In this document: positions 46,178-59,531 of the stretch, piece after piece | Layout of the letters: each line of letters opens with the position of its first letter | How positions within the stretch are numbered: the stretch's first letter is position 1 | DNA from: Solen grandis | Taxonomy: Eukaryota; Mollusca; Bivalvia; Adapedonta; Solenidae | Direction: 5' to 3' | Assembly (NCBI GenBank): GCA_021229015.1 | Contig: CM037779.1 | Location: 310,001 to 374,000, forward strand | DNA length: 64,000 nt | The notes under the pieces: generated by a model | Database searches by the model: none | What the model was told of the DNA's origin: nothing | The model's input: only the letters and a program-made list of their open reading frames with translations | Translations under genes and position numbers: made by a program

Positions 46178-47790
46178 ACAATCTTGAGATTGTTACTTGA
46201 AAATTACACTTTTAACGATATAGTTTCTATTTGCCATGTTCACGTTAAAAGTTTAAGTTTGGAATTTACGTTCGTATATTACAATTTTTTAAATGTAGAT
46301 TCTATATTATAGTTTTTGACTTTTGATTTACATTTAAGATTGAAAACGTACGTTTTGATAGGAATTTATTATTAGAAGAAATAAAGACATGTGCAAATTA
46401 AATTTAGAAAACAATTCTATAAATACAAGAACGAAAAATAGAATTGTCATAATGCAAACAAGAATGTTACTGGCGGATATTTCGCACGGTCGCTGCTACA
46501 GAACAGGTATAAGATGTATTTTTAAACAGCTGGACTGAGGTTCTATATCGATGCATGAACATGAGGTCAATGTTGATTTCAATACTGATATTATTCGGGT
46601 TGGAAACCTGAACCCGGTTGGAGATCAAAGCATTTTAATAGACGGAATAATGTTTCAATCGGGCCAGTATTTCCATGTTTACCATATTTACAGGTGATAT
46701 TACTCGTGTATCTAAGCTCGGGTGGAATTGTACACGGGCTGGCAACATTTCCATCTCTGCTATACGTACTTCGGATATTACTCGTACACTTTGGTTGCAA
46801 ATCTGAGTCCGTGTAGATATCTCAGTCCACCCATAGACGGTCTTATGGTCTTCTCATCTCTACTGGCATGTATACCCCAGATACTACTCGTATACTACAG
46901 TTTGGAAATCTGAGCCCAGGTCGTAATCACGGCCTACTGTTAGACGGTCTTATGTTTCAATCGGGCCTGCTTGTTTTGTCGGATTTAACGTCCCGACGAC
47001 AGTATTTAGGTCAGTTGGAAACTTTGTGTACTTGAGACAGATATTGTGCTGCCACACTGCAATATCACGCCGTAGACATATGACATGATACCAGACTCAT
47101 TCACTTTATCCTGACTCCAGACCAATCAGTCCTGGAACTACCCTTATATTCTGAGTGCCAAACAAGGGAGTTATACCCGTACCATTTTTACGACATTTTT
47201 ATGTCGCTGCCGGGGATCGACCCCACGACCTCCCGATTCGTGATGGACGCTTTAATCACACGACCACCTGAACTTGTCCATATACCTGTGATAAAATATA
47301 CATATATACTACATGTTAGAAATCTGAGCTCGGGTGGAATTCTCAGACCGCTTATAGACGGGCTTTCAAATATTGTGCATTCGCAATGCGACTTTTGGAA
47401 ACTTTTGCACTGTGGAAATCCCTCAGCCCAATTGTTTAAAAATTGCTCTGACAAGCGCCCTCTCTCGGTAAAAATACGATGTGCGGAATATCCGCCAGTA
47501 ATAATCTTGTTTACATTTTGACAATTCTATCTTTCGTTGTCGTATTTGAAGAATTATTTTCTATGTTTTATGTTCGCATATCTTTGTCTCTTCTTCAAAA
47601 ATGACAATAAACAGTATTTATCGATTAAAACGAACGTTTTCAATCTTAAATGTAAATCAAAAGTAAAAAAAAATATGCCCGTGGAAACTACAATGTAGAA
47701 TCTACATTTAAGAATTTGTAACAAACGAACATAAACTTTTATAATGGAACTCGATCTGTAAAAGTGTATTTTTAAGTCACAATTTCAATT
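46178..47790. mobile_element. Foldback-type element with ~310-bp inverted arms
   Basis: The left arm (about 46180-46488) is the reverse complement of the right arm (about 47478-47790) at roughly three quarters of positions. Examples are 'tttacatttaagattgaaaa' against 'ttttcaatcttaaatgtaaa', and 'ctggcggatatttcgcac' against 'gtgcggaatatccgccag'. Between them are about four diverged 80-107-bp tandem units ('gatattactcgta', 'gagcccgggtgg', 'tagacggtcttatg') and a later SINE. Confidence 0.8.
46966..47275 (-). mobile_element. tRNA-derived SINE (family 2), near full length
   Basis: The reverse strand starts with A-box-like TGGTCGTGTGATTA and B-box-like GGTCGATCCCC, continues through the family body and ends with the GGGACGTTAAATCC-type tail. 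It interrupts the tandem units of the foldback element and so is younger. Confidence 0.8.
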
Positions 47791-48179
47791 TTGAAAATGT
47801 AATAAGCATTTTGCAATTGTAATAGGAATATTCTGAAAATATAAATAAACATTTTGTAAATGTAATACGAGTTTTGAAAATGCATTCATGTTTTATGAAA
47901 ACCTAAATCAGAGAAAAAAATGAACTGGCGGATTTCCCATCCCATATATGTTAACTACCATTGTAATTCAAGCCATGTATTTTTTTTCAATGGTTGTCAA
48001 GTTATATACGATCTATCTTATACAATGGTATATATTGTATTTCTGAAAACCTTGATTTCGTTTAACTTCGGTCTAAATCGGATGAAAACATGATAACTGG
48101 CATATTTCTCAATCATTTTATTGATGTTTGTGAACAAGAGACGAAAAGGTGTCGGTTTTGGCGTCCTCATAGTAAGCTT

Positions 48180-48277
48180 TCATTTCCTAGGTGGAAGGCA
48201 CGTGCATAAGTAGCCTCCAATTTCATCGACGCAGGTCAAATCACCGCACGTGTACATGTCCAGACACTCGTCAATAT
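48180..48277 (-). CDS. EGF-like protein, terminal exon
   Basis: A 98-bp exon after the acceptor 'gttatccag', reading (D/N)IDECLDMYTCGDLTCVDE and IGGYLCTCLPPRK, then stop at 48180-48182. The first two bases complete a codon with the A of the preceding exon (giving Asn), which makes the calcium-binding NIDEC start. Only five Cys are present, so the last EGF module is truncated before its final Cys. No alternative donor was seen. Confidence 0.82.
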
Positions 48278-49067
48278 CTGGATAACAAAGAGAAAAATAT
48301 CGAATAAATTAACAATACGTAATATTATGTCGTTTTACTTTGAAACATAGAGAAGTATACCATTTTTTCTAAAAAAAATATATATTTCATGACGACATTT
48401 AATTCAAACAGGAAGATAATTATAGTTAGTTCACTTTGCCACTTACTTGAATGTTTCGAAAGAAAAAAAGTGCTGAAATGTTTTCCTAATAAAGTATGGC
48501 CTTGTGCTTAGTAGTACTGGTGGAATTCGGGATAGAATAACCGTGTTCTACACAGAATCGTATCTAGATATTATAATTATCTTGTCAATTTTATTTATGT
48601 ATGATGAAAATATTAAAAAAAAAATTGACACGTTTTTTCTCTAAGAAATCAGATGTCTCTCCATATTGATATGTCAATGTATAGCGGTAAACTATGTTTG
48701 TAAAATGGTAAACAAAAATTAAATTATTTATTCCGTTCATTCAGATATGCTCATATTCTATACGTCTTTAAGTAAAAGGCTGATATTTCCTTTATCGATG
48801 GCAGAGAGAACATCAATAACGACAATTTTTTTTAAAAATAGCACATACAAACATTGAGTGTCTACCTCAAAACTATTTTGCATGTAGCCAAGATATACAA
48901 AAGTCGTTAAAAATTGCATTTCGTGAGAAAAATAAAAAAGAGCGAGCGTGTGTTATTGCTATAATCACTGGTATCATAAAGAATTGATAAATTAGAGTAA
49001 TTAAGATTTAGCAAATGATAAAAGATGCAGCTCTAATAATGTACAATCGAAGATAAATCCGACTTAC

Positions 49068-49241
49068 TGGTACACCCGGTCCCGCTTAGCGTCCCATCAC
49101 CAGAAAACCCCGCACAACAGCTACAGGTGTATGGGTCAGCGGAACCTGCACCACCCAGGCATGACGGTATGACATTGGTGCAAATACCACCATACATTTC
49201 AGAGACACAATCGTCTAATCCCTCAGCGCATTCATCAATAT
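49068..49241 (-). CDS. EGF-like protein, calcium-binding EGF exon
   Basis: A 174-bp exon from the acceptor 'catatgcag' to the donor 'gtaagt', phase 1 to 1, giving one module: DIDECAEGLDDCVSEMYGG, CTNVIPSC, YTCSCCAGFSGDG and GTGCT. It has eight Cys, two more than a standard EGF domain, including an unusual Cys-Cys pair. Calcium-binding EGF modules occur in secreted and extracellular-matrix proteins. The parent protein cannot be named from three exons. Confidence 0.88.
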
Positions 49242-49565
49242 CTGCATATGAGTTAACCAGCCATTTAACATAATATATCAAACATTATCAAACAAATAAA
49301 TTCCTAAACGTTTATTGTCTAGCCGATGTCATGCATTATGAATGATTTCCAGTAAAACCAAATTGGAATAGTAAACTATAAAGCATTAAGTGCATCTTGT
49401 TATGTCAAGATACATTGCGTATATAATTAAATTATTTGTATGCTGTATGCTGATTTGACTTAAAGCAACATATAGTGTTGTTTTAAAGACTGCAATGTTT
49501 AACTATGCAGTTGGTAAAAATCGCAAAATCAACCTTTTCTGCAATAAGATGCGAAATTAACCTAC

Positions 49566-49620
49566 CTGTGCAGGTGTATCCATCGCCTTCAAATCCATCA
49601 CAACATTCACACGTGTATCC
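49566..49620 (-). CDS. EGF-like protein, partial exon abutting the gap
   Basis: Reads GYTCECCDGFEGDGYTCT up to the donor 'gtaggt' at 49565, phase 1, which joins the next exon as GAT (Asp) of DIDEC. It shares the CxCCxGFxGDG form with the next module. The 5' part is lost in the 100-N gap. Confidence 0.82.
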
Positions 49621-49720
49621 NNNNNNNNNNNNNNNNNNNNNNNNNNNNNNNNNNNNNNNNNNNNNNNNNNNNNNNNNNNNNNNNNNNNNNNNNNNNNNNN
49701 NNNNNNNNNNNNNNNNNNNN
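49621..49720. other. Assembly gap (100 N)
   Basis: Exactly 100 N, the usual placeholder of unknown size. Confidence 1.
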
Positions 49721-49934
49721 AATAGATAGCATCCACCCTATTATAAACCGCAAAATAAACATGATTGAAATGAAGAGTACTATGACTATGGAATGGCGAA
49801 ACAAACTATAATATACTCTTTGATTGAGCAGATATATATAATAACAATCACCCTTAACTGGTCTCATCATGCTTTTAAGTGTTTTAAGTATTTGATAAAA
49901 CTGATATAATTTAATCAAAGAAACTGTAATTAAT

Positions 49935-50560
49935 CCCCCGCCGCGAAGCGGGAGGGGGGTTATAGGAATGCCCTTCGTCCGTCCGTCTGCCCGTCAGTCC
50001 GTCAGTATGTCCGAAACATTTTCGTGTTCGCTCCATATCTCATGAACGCTTGGACACATTTTCTTCAAACTCGGCTAAAGTGTTAACCTCATTGAGCTGA
50101 TGTGCAGAAGGCATGTGGCGGTCACGCTGGCTCAAGGTCAAGGTCATACTTGAAGGTCAAATGTTATTTTCATGTCCGCTCCATATCTCATGAACGCTCA
50201 TACTTGAAGGTCAAATGTTATTTTCATGTCCGCTCCATATCTCATGAACGCTTGGAAACATTTTCTTCAAACTCGGCTAAAATGTTAACCTCATTGAGCT
50301 GATGTGCAGAAGGCATGAGGCGGTCACGTTGGCTCAAGGTCAAGGTCATACTTGAAGGTCAAATGTTATTTTCGTGTCCGCTCCATATCTCATTAACACT
50401 TGGACACATTTTCTTCAAACTCGCAAAAATGTTAACCTCATTGGCGATGTGAGAAGGCTGGGCGGTCCGCGGCTAAGGCAAGGTATACTTGCAGGTCAAA
50501 TGTTATTTTCTTGCCCCGCCCCAATCTCATGAACGCTTGGACACATTTTCGTCTGATTTT
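49935..50560 (+). repeat. Dispersed repeat with three tandem subunits
   Basis: Begins 'ccccgccgcgaagcgggagg' and the 'cgtccgtccgtctgcccgtc' block. Then come three copies of a unit with 'ccatatctcatgaacgcttg', 'ttaacctcattgagctga' and 'caaggtcaaggtcatacttg'. The third copy (50370-50500) has many short deletions. Confidence 0.75.
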
Positions 50561-50926
50561 AAAGTTTTTAATTGAGTTCACATGTATTTTGTGGTTCCTA
50601 AACATCCTATATTTCCCTTGGTTCACTTTTTTTACTGTTCCCGTAAAACTTGTCAGTAATTTTTAATATATGTGCTTCCGAATTCTGAGTTTCTTCATAA
50701 CCCCGGGAAAAGTTAAATTGTCTTAAACTGATCTTCTATATGTTGCTACAACCATGCCGGGTTTAAAGGTGAACATAATCCATGACCAAACAAATTCTAA
50801 ATTTTTGGAGCGGCGGGGGATATAGCTGCCCTTTGGATGCTTGTTCAGTTGGTATATATCAAAATTTCTGAATCAAGATTTTTTCAGCTAGTTGTAACTC
50901 TGCAAGCAATTGTGTGTAAACATTTT

Positions 50927-51640
50927 TAGCTACCTGGCCGAAGGCCCAGGTGAGCTTTTTGGACCAGCCTTTGTCCGGCGTTGTCGCACAGTCATCAACA
51001 ATTTATTAAAGATCTTCTTCTCTGAAACTACTGTGGGAAAAGTGATCAACTTTGGGGGATGTTGCTAAGGTGACCCCCTATAAAATTAATCAAAATTGTT
51101 CTGCTCTTTTGCAAAATTAGGTCCAGGAGCAAAATATAGATTTTAAAAGTAAAATCTTAAAAAATATTCTTCTCTAAAACCAAACGGCCCTTAGATTTTT
51201 TGGTGTGTAGCTTGTCTAGTGGATTTCTCCCAAATTTGTTCAAATCAGCCCCAGGGTCGAAAGGGGCCCACCCCGGGGGTCCTTGATTTAACAAAGGCTA
51301 ATATAAGAAAAACTTGAAAAATCTTCATCCAGAAACCCAAAGGGCCCGGGAAAATTTAAAGTATTTGGTGTGCAGATTGTCTAGTGATCATCCCAAGTCG
51401 TTAAAATCATGACCCTGGGTCAATTTGGCCCCGCCATTGGGGTCATCTGATTTACATGACTTATTTAGGAAAAAAATTTGAAAATCTTTTTCTCAGTACC
51501 AAAAGGGCCCTGGGTTTGATATTTGGTATGTACATTGTCTAGGGGTCTCTACCAAGTTTGTTCAAATCATGGCCCTGGGGTTAATTTGGGGCCCTGCCCC
51601 CAGGGGTCATTTGATAAGGCATTTTCTACCATTGAACTTT
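50927..51640 (+). repeat. Bivalve-type dispersed element ('ttagctacctggccgaagg')
   Basis: Starts with the hairpin 'acctggccgaaggcccaggt' followed by 'gagctttttggaccagcc' and the 'cgttgtcgcacagtcatcaa' block. Subunits with 'gtgcagattgtctagtg' and 'tgggtcaatttggccccgcc' repeat. Related in plan to 2433-3244. Confidence 0.7.
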
Positions 51641-54600
51641 GTTAAAATTTATTTGGTTTTATCTTGCTCTCATAATCGAAATGTAAAAAAGTTAGGTTAA
51701 GAAAAGCTACGTTAAAAATTTGTTTTAAAAATGAACTTCCAGGGCATGCAGGGCTGTCATGGTAGCTGGTTAACATAAAAGTCGTTGATAAAAAGCTTGA
51801 GTAAGCTGTGGGTGAGTCATTTGACTCAAATCCTAAATGATATCTTAAATTTTTTTGTATTTTCTGAATTTGTACAAATACGGGAAAATTGCTTATAATT
51901 CTCCCTTATTAAAAAATGTAAATTCCCAATGCATTTTTAAATTTTTTTCACTATTTTTTTTTCTTCAAAAACTATAACTGATTACTGTTTTAATTTCCCG
52001 GGAAAAACCTAATCTCAATATGAGTTTTTTTTAAGAAAAAATTTTATATGATCTAGGCATATAGAGAAGATATTCTTTCTTTTGGTATTGTTTTGTCGTT
52101 CTTGGGGTGGAAAATCGTTTAAAAAAGGGGAGGACTTTCAGCTCAACAAATGTTTTAGGAAAAGTAACAGGGGCTATTGTAGGGAGTGTGAAAAGTATAT
52201 ACAGTCTATCCTGCGAGAACAAAAACCTGATGGTTACGAAAAGGTTTAAAATTGAATGCCCGGTTACTGCCTGCAAAGGGGTCTTGACACACAGTGTATC
52301 CATATCTATCTAGTTGACTGGTTCCAACATTTCTTGTGGAAAAATTTTCTTGTTATAATATCGGGGGTGAAGCGTCCATGTGATGTTCAGTAAAATACAA
52401 AACCAATCCCACTGTGAGAGTTTCTATAAACAAACTTTAAATTGAAAAAAAATGTATACTAAAATGTATAAAGTAATAATTTTTTTGGGGAACATGGCTC
52501 GGAAAATATAAACCTTTTTTACTCATTGCCCCAAATATAGACAGTTTATTTGCAACTATCGCATTTATTTTTTTACATATTGTTTTTCAGATGTTGTGGA
52601 TCATTATATAGGTAATATTTTTTTAAAAAATTTTTAATTCATTTTAAATTTCCCGTACTGTGTGATTTACATATTGCTTTTTTTTTTAACCAAAAAGTAA
52701 AATGTTTTGAAACTGTTAAATGCAAAGGTTTTGACTTTCTTTTCCAGTAAAGTTGTAATGATTTTCCGTTTTGCTTTGCTTTTTTTTTAACTTTTTTGAG
52801 GCCATTTAAAAGAATATGCTCATATTGCATAAATGAGTTGCTCAATTCGATTTCTTGTCAGTTCTTATTAATCTTTGGAATTGCGCATTGTCAAATCCCA
52901 TTATCTTTCTTCTTTCTCTTTTTCACAAAATGTTCAATGAAAAAATTTTATTTTATATGCATTGTTAGAATGTTTATCACCCGTGTTGACAAAATTTCGT
53001 CTCACCTGGGCACTGAGTGCTCATTATGAGCTTTGGTCATTTTTATCCAACCACATTATTGCATTCTAGCAACTTTCTCTTATGCAAATCAAATGTTTTA
53101 TACCATAAACTTTGGTCCCGTTTGATAATAGCTGGGATAACCCGTTTTCAGGAGTTGGGCCCCTTTATTAAAATAAATGCCACGACCATTGTAAAATTTC
53201 ACTTTTATTTCCTCTAGTGCCCCATTTTTGAAGCAGTTTAATAAATTTTTTAACAAAAGGGAAAGACCATGGTATCTGTCAGGTTTTACTTTGACCCATA
53301 GATTGTAAAATTTTTATTTCTGGTCCTTCAAAAAAAAAAAAAAGAATTTGCCATATTTTCCTCTAGATTTTTTCTTAAGCAAATTTTTTCCACTTTTTTT
53401 ACAATATTTTTTGGGTGTAATATCTCGGTAAAGTTTTTATTTTTGTTGATTCCCCACTGTTTTTAGCAGCAACTTTGATAAATCTTGTTTAAGATCTTTA
53501 TAAAAATCATTAATTCTCAGGTTAGTGATATAGACCACCTTTAGCCCTTGTATGAAAGAGTTAGGGCCCCTTTTTCTGTATACTGTATAATAAGAGATCA
53601 AATATTTTGGAAAAATCTTTGAATGACGCAATAAAAAACTTTGCAGACTAATGCAATGCTGAGAGGCCCTTATGAGTGATATCCTCTTTTTTTCCTCTCA
53701 GCTTGGACCTTTTGCTTTAATTACCCCGCTACACAAAAGAGGGGTCTTTTTAGAAATCCAGCCTGTCACGTCCATCTGTTATTTCATACCCCCGTTTTTT
53801 TTTGTCTGCTTAATGACAAGTGGGTGCGGGGGTTTTAAAACCCTTTTTTGATAGTTCTGGTATTGATATCATTGTTTTTTTTATTCATTTCTGTAATTTA
53901 GACAGAGGAAATGCGCATTAAAACAGAGTGTGTGCCATGTGTGGGTTTTTATTTATTTTTCTTCAAAATATATTGGGAAGCATCCCCACAAGATTTAAAC
54001 CCAAAAAAAAGATTTTTATATTTTGATGCTGGAACCATCACTGTTAACTTTTGGGAAATTTTAACCCAGCTGAAATGTCAGGGGGTTTCCTTTTCAGTGG
54101 ATCCTTAAAAATAAAAGTGCTTTATTTTTCCTTCTTGATGACAAAAAAACCCATTTGATCGGGCCCTGTTGGCTTTTCCCTTGAATAAATTTTTCATCAT
54201 TTTCATATTGTTTATATCGGGTTTCATCTTAAACCTTGAATTTGAGCTTCGTTTTTTTTTTCTTGTTTTTTTTGTGTTCTTTTGTATACAAAAGCGTTTG
54301 ATGTGATAGGAAGGGTGGGATGAAAAGAACAAAGAATTTAAGTTTTACACTATGTATTGTTGGTGAAAAGGCCAGTTTTGCGTTTACACTAAAATGTTAA
54401 AAATGTTGCTTTATATGTAATCTATTTAAAGTGTTCCTTTGTTTCTTTGGAGACTTTTACCTCGCAACTGTGAACAACCTCCCCCCTTGTTACAGGTGAG
54501 CACCATTATTCTTATTCCCCCCCTCTCTGTTTTTTTCAGATAAATTGGTTAGTGTTTGTTTTTAGGGTCAAAAGAGAATTCTCGTCAAATCGATTTATAT

Positions 54601-57600
54601 ATGGCGTGACTCTATGCTGGAGATCATTTGGCTGCCAACAATCAAGTGCCGAATTGTTGACTGCAATCTTTGAGCTTGGGGATGAATCACAATTTTCGAT
54701 TATGAGGACAACTATTTAGGTCACCCTTTTCCATTGTTGTATGTTTTCCTACAACTTTAAAAGACATCTCTGCAGTATTTTCAGAATTTATAAAACTTGA
54801 AAAGATGAATTCCCCTTTTTTGTTCACAAAAAAATTCTGGCCTTGCAAAATTAATGAATTTAAAACGTTTGCACAACCAAGTTTTATCTTTGTCAAAATG
54901 TCAAGACCCCGGAAACTGTCGAGAAATTTACTGAAATAGCTGTAATTATAAACCCTTTTTTTAGCTGTATTTAATTTTATAGAGGTAAAGGTTTTATGAT
55001 GCTAAAAACTCCAATATTTTCCTGGAATAAAAATTTTAAAAATCAGTGAATCATCTTTGTTTATGATAACTGCCCTAGTTCTCAGTGCCTTGAGTGGCTT
55101 TGATTTTTTTTCAGTAAATGAGGGTCATGACCCCGTTCCATTCATAAGTTACTACCCAATGAGGTCAAACCCTTTTCTGGTAGTACATTTGTTTGTTTTG
55201 ATTTTGGGGGATAAAGTCAGTTAAATAGGTCACAGTAATTATGAAATTGGAAATGGGTGTTTTTGATTTCTTGCTACATGGGTGGCTGTACGCCGTCTAA
55301 AAAATCAAAGCGCTGAAGGCACTGAAGTTGTGTGTGTCTCAAGTGAAGAGGGTTTGTGAGCTGCAGTATGCAGTGTACTTAGTTTTTTTCCAAATATCAA
55401 AAAATTTATTAAAAAATAAACAATTTTTTAAAAAATGGTATTGTTATAGCTCCTTTGCTGGGCCAGCTTAAGGGTGTTGCGCACTGGTTTTTTGGTGTCA
55501 AAATAATGTGAGGATGTGGTATCATGCCGGGTAAAAATGGCGATGTGCCATTGTTAACAGTTGATAAAACAATGGTGCATTTAAACTTTAATTTCTTGTA
55601 AAAGCCAAATTAACGCAATGTTTAAGCGGGGTTTTGGCATTGCGCAAAAATTTTCCCCAACAAAAGAAATGCGACAATCTGCTCTTTTAGCACTATCAGC
55701 GCTTTGATTTCACACATTTTCTTTTTATAGTGAAAATCATTGTTTAGTAACTCCTGTAGCATTAATACGGGTATCAGCCTTCCCATGGCAACAAATAAAC
55801 CCTGGAGGTATCTCCATGTATCTTGAGTGCTTGAGTGATTTTTAAAGTAAGTTATGCGGATTTGTTTTGGAATTAAAGCTTTATATTTTTCTATGGGGGA
55901 CTATTTTAACCACTAAATTATTAACAAAACCTTCACATTACCACCCAAAATTGGGGACAATGAAACCTTTGTTTTTGAAAAAATATATCCCTGCAGGGTT
56001 TAAAGTAAAATTTAGCAACTCCCCGGAAATGTTTCTTTTGTGCTTTAAAGCTATATACTTTATTTTTTCCCAATATTATGTTTTTTTTACTCAGAATTGA
56101 GTTTTCAACACTTTGGTGAATCTCAGCATACTGTGTTGTGGGGAATTCTTTTCAATTGTTGATCTTCATATAAAAAAAAAAGGGTTATTGGGTTTTTAAA
56201 ATGTGAGAAATGCCCCTCAAAAGTAGGTACTATGTTGTGATGACTACGTCCAAAAACCCAATAAACTTCTAGTTTAAGGGGCCCAAAGATATTTTTTAAA
56301 TAAATATGGGACAAAATCATACTATTACATCCCAAGAGATGTAACATTATCAATTCTGAAGAACTTAAAGGAATAAAAGATTAGTTTTCATAATCTCTCG
56401 TAATTAATTTTTAACATAATAAAATAATTGATAATAAAATGGAAAATTTGCAAAATAATTTTCTGTCTTTGAAATCAGATATAAAAGAAGCTTGTATTAC
56501 AGTAATTCAACCAGCCCTACAAAGTAGGGTTTCTTATGTCAAATAAGAATGTATAATACCAAGCACAATTTTCTGAAAGAAAATTCCCACCGTGGCCAGT
56601 TGTAAGATATCAACTGTAGATCCAAAGGTTGTGAGATCAAAGGAGTTTATTTATGACCTTCCTAGGGCAAAGTATTGGCCCAAACTCATGAACCGTCAGA
56701 GGGTTTAAATATTGTGTTGAAAGGGAAATTGTTTCCCAATGATTTAAAATAAATAATTTAAACTAATGTTCTCAAAAATGAAAGCTGTAAAGTACTTGAG
56801 TATGATCATCAATCTCTGGCTCAATATATACCCCTTTAACCCTTACAATGCTGTGGAAATGGTGACTGTTTTTGCAACTAGTTCAAACCATGATCAGCTT
56901 GCAAATCTGCACTTTCTGATCCTGATCTGAACTGTTCAGTATTCAGTCAATACATTTTCAACAAGCCCCCCTATAAACAACTAAATTTTAGTACAGTCTG
57001 TCATGGAGACAGGATATCTCCTATATTAAGCATGATAAGAGTTTGAGCCTGAGATAGAATGTAAGTATTTGTGATAACTTGTGGCAAGGTAACTCTAATC
57101 TTAAATTCAGTGGAAATAATTGAACAGTGTACAAACTGATTGACCTGTTGCTTCTTGTATGTACATTTTTTGAGGACTAACCCACTGAGCAACTTTTTGC
57201 ACATGTCTTTTCAGTTTGTTTCAGATATAATTTTCACAGATTAAACAAAAACTTGTTCAGTATTCAGGTGGATTAGAAAAATCTCCATATCAAAACATTT
57301 TAAGATTAAATAATACTTATTTTAAAAATAAAGAATTTTATTTTGTGTTTTTATTCTGCCTTTACAGTCTAAGAGATTCTAATTCATCTAAAGGTAAAAT
57401 TTTAATGCTTAATGTGGTTGTTTAAAAATATGAACAGCGTTGCACAAGGTACACTGTGTAAGGGAGAATATGCAATGGAAATTATATTCATACCCGAGAA
57501 TCATTATTATATTAAATGATTTCATTTTTAGCTGGTTTGTTTTTCTAAGAAAAAAATACAAACTATTGTCGTACTCCGGTGTCCGTGTTGTTGTTGTCGT
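51640..57600. other. No gene or delimitable element seen
   Basis: Very rich in A/T homopolymers. Short ORFs have no domain-like sequence and no convincing splice context. A family-2 SINE fragment ('gtgaggatgtggtatcatgc', plus orientation) is visible near 55505-55560. Confidence 0.5.
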
Positions 57601-57639
57601 CATTGTTAGTCATCATCTGGAATTACTATTCGGTATACA

Positions 57640-58010
57640 ACTTTCATTTTTGGGTTTGCATATTCATCTTGACAAGACCTATCCAAACAATGAAATATTT
57701 TACCTATTGACCTTGACCTTTGACCTAATTTTAAGACGGCAGCTTGCTGCCCGTCTTTGAGGCTAAAACGCTTACCGGCCATTCGCTGGGGCCTTGCTAA
57801 TTTGCATATTTTCCATGACAAGTTTAACTGTACCTCTCCGCGCTTAGTGCGGATCCACGCAATGCGATACTGCACTTACGAATACAAAAGGATATGTTAC
57901 ACAGACCCTTTTTTTCTAACTGTAGCCGCTATTCATGTGCTTTTGTTTGTAAAAGTGTTATTTTTTTCTGTAAACATCCATTTTAAGCGTTTAACAATAT
58001 ATCCGTGACA
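57640..58010. repeat. Repeat boundary with hairpin 'aagacggcagcttgctgccc'
   Basis: 'tattgaccttgacctttgac' precedes an inverted repeat at 57733-57757 (AAGACGG..CAGC / GCTGCCCGTCTT), then 'gaggctaaaacgcttaccgg'. The minus ORF over it is repeat sequence, not a gene. Confidence 0.5.
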
Positions 58011-58454
58011 CTTTAAATCAGAACAGCAACCCATTTTACATACTTGATGATCTACTCCCCGTAAAAAGAAAAAAAGTAGCGCATCGAATGTCTGTATTAA
58101 CTAAAGCAGTTCAAAGCGTAATTTTGCATGAAAAAACGAGTTTTGGTTTTTTCCCAAAGCATTTCTTAACTTTGAAATAGAAACAAACATTCAAGTATCT
58201 AAAACATCAAGTACGTGTCAAGTTCTATACTTTAAATAACAGTAGATTGTGTTTATAAATCGGGTCCTAGGGAATGACCTACTACTGAAGTTCATACAGT
58301 CAGGTTCATGACCCTCATTCCGGATGGTTTTGTAACAAACAGGGTGTGAATTGGATTGTTCTTGCTACCGACAATAGTTGCAGGAGAGTGTGTGGAGTTT
58401 TTGTGTCATGTGGTTTTACCTCTGTTGTATCAATAATTTAAGAATCACAGTTTT

Positions 58455-59531
58455 TTAGCTCCCCTGAGCACTTGTGCTGGGTGAGCTTTTGTGATCGCCT
58501 TTTGTCCGCGTCAGTCGTCCGTCGTCAACAATTGCTTATGAACACTCTAGAGGCCACAGTTTTGACCCAATCTTCATGAAACTTGGTCAGGATGTTTGTC
58601 TACATGATATCTCGGATGAGTTCGAAATTGGGTCATGGGGTCAAAAACTAGGTCACTAGGTCAAATCTTAGAAAAACCTTGTGAACACTCTAGAGGCCAA
58701 AAATTTTGGGCCCCAAATCTTCATCAAACTTAATCAGGATGTTTGTCTACATGATATCTCGGATGAGTTCGAAATTGGGTCATGTGGGGTCAAAAGTAGG
58801 TCACTAGGTCAAACCCTTTAAAAAAACCCCTTGTGAACACTCTAGGGGCCCACAGTTTTAGCCCAATCTTCATAAAATTTGGTCAGGATATTTGTCTACA
58901 TGATATCCATAAAATTTGGTCAGGATATTTGTCTACATGATATCTCGGAGAGTTCGAAAATGGGTAATGTGGGTCAAACTAGGTCACCAGGTCAAATCTT
59001 AAAAAAACCTTGTGAACACCCTACAGGCCACAGTTTTGGCCTAATCTTCATAAAATTTTGGTCAGGATGTTAGTATACATGATATCTTGCATGAGTTTTA
59101 AATTGGGTCATGTGGGATCAAAAACTAGGTCACCAGGTCAAATCTAAGAAAAACCTTGGAACTCTCTAGGGGCCACAGTTTTAGCCCAATCTTCAATAGA
59201 TTTGGTCAGGATGTTTGTCTAATTGATATATTGGATGAGTTTGAAAATGAGTCACATGAGGTCAAAAACTAGGTCACCAGGTAAAAATCTAGAAAACCCT
59301 TTGTGAAAAACTCTAGAGGCCTACATTTTTGTCTCAGTCTTCATTAAACTTAATATGAATGATGACTGCATAAATTTCCCCAGTTGAGTGCAAATTCAGG
59401 TAGGATCAATATCTAGGTCACTTAGTCAAATGTTAGAAAAACACTTTTAGATGCCAGATTTTTTGTCATTATGCCTAACACAGCCATCTTACTCAGGTGA
59501 GTGACACAGGGCCATCTTGGCCCTCTTGTTT
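58455..59531 (+). repeat. 1.08-kb bivalve-type element with ~147-bp tandem subunits
   Basis: Starts 'ttagctcccctgagcac', ends 'gggccatcttggccctcttg'. Subunits carry 'gatgtttgtctacatgatat' and 'aggtcaaatcttagaaaaac' at about 147-bp spacing, six or so copies. A 38-bp local duplication lies at 58871-58942. Confidence 0.8.

Noticed and set aside
46143..46178. Treating the CRE-rich element and the foldback element as a single transposon
   Set aside because: The first has its own matched termini at 43963 and 46143, and the foldback arms start only after 46178. They look adjacent, not one unit.
57606..57875. Minus ORF of 89 residues
   Set aside because: It covers a dispersed-repeat terminus with a hairpin; the sequence type recurs at the repeat near 59.6-60.1 kb.
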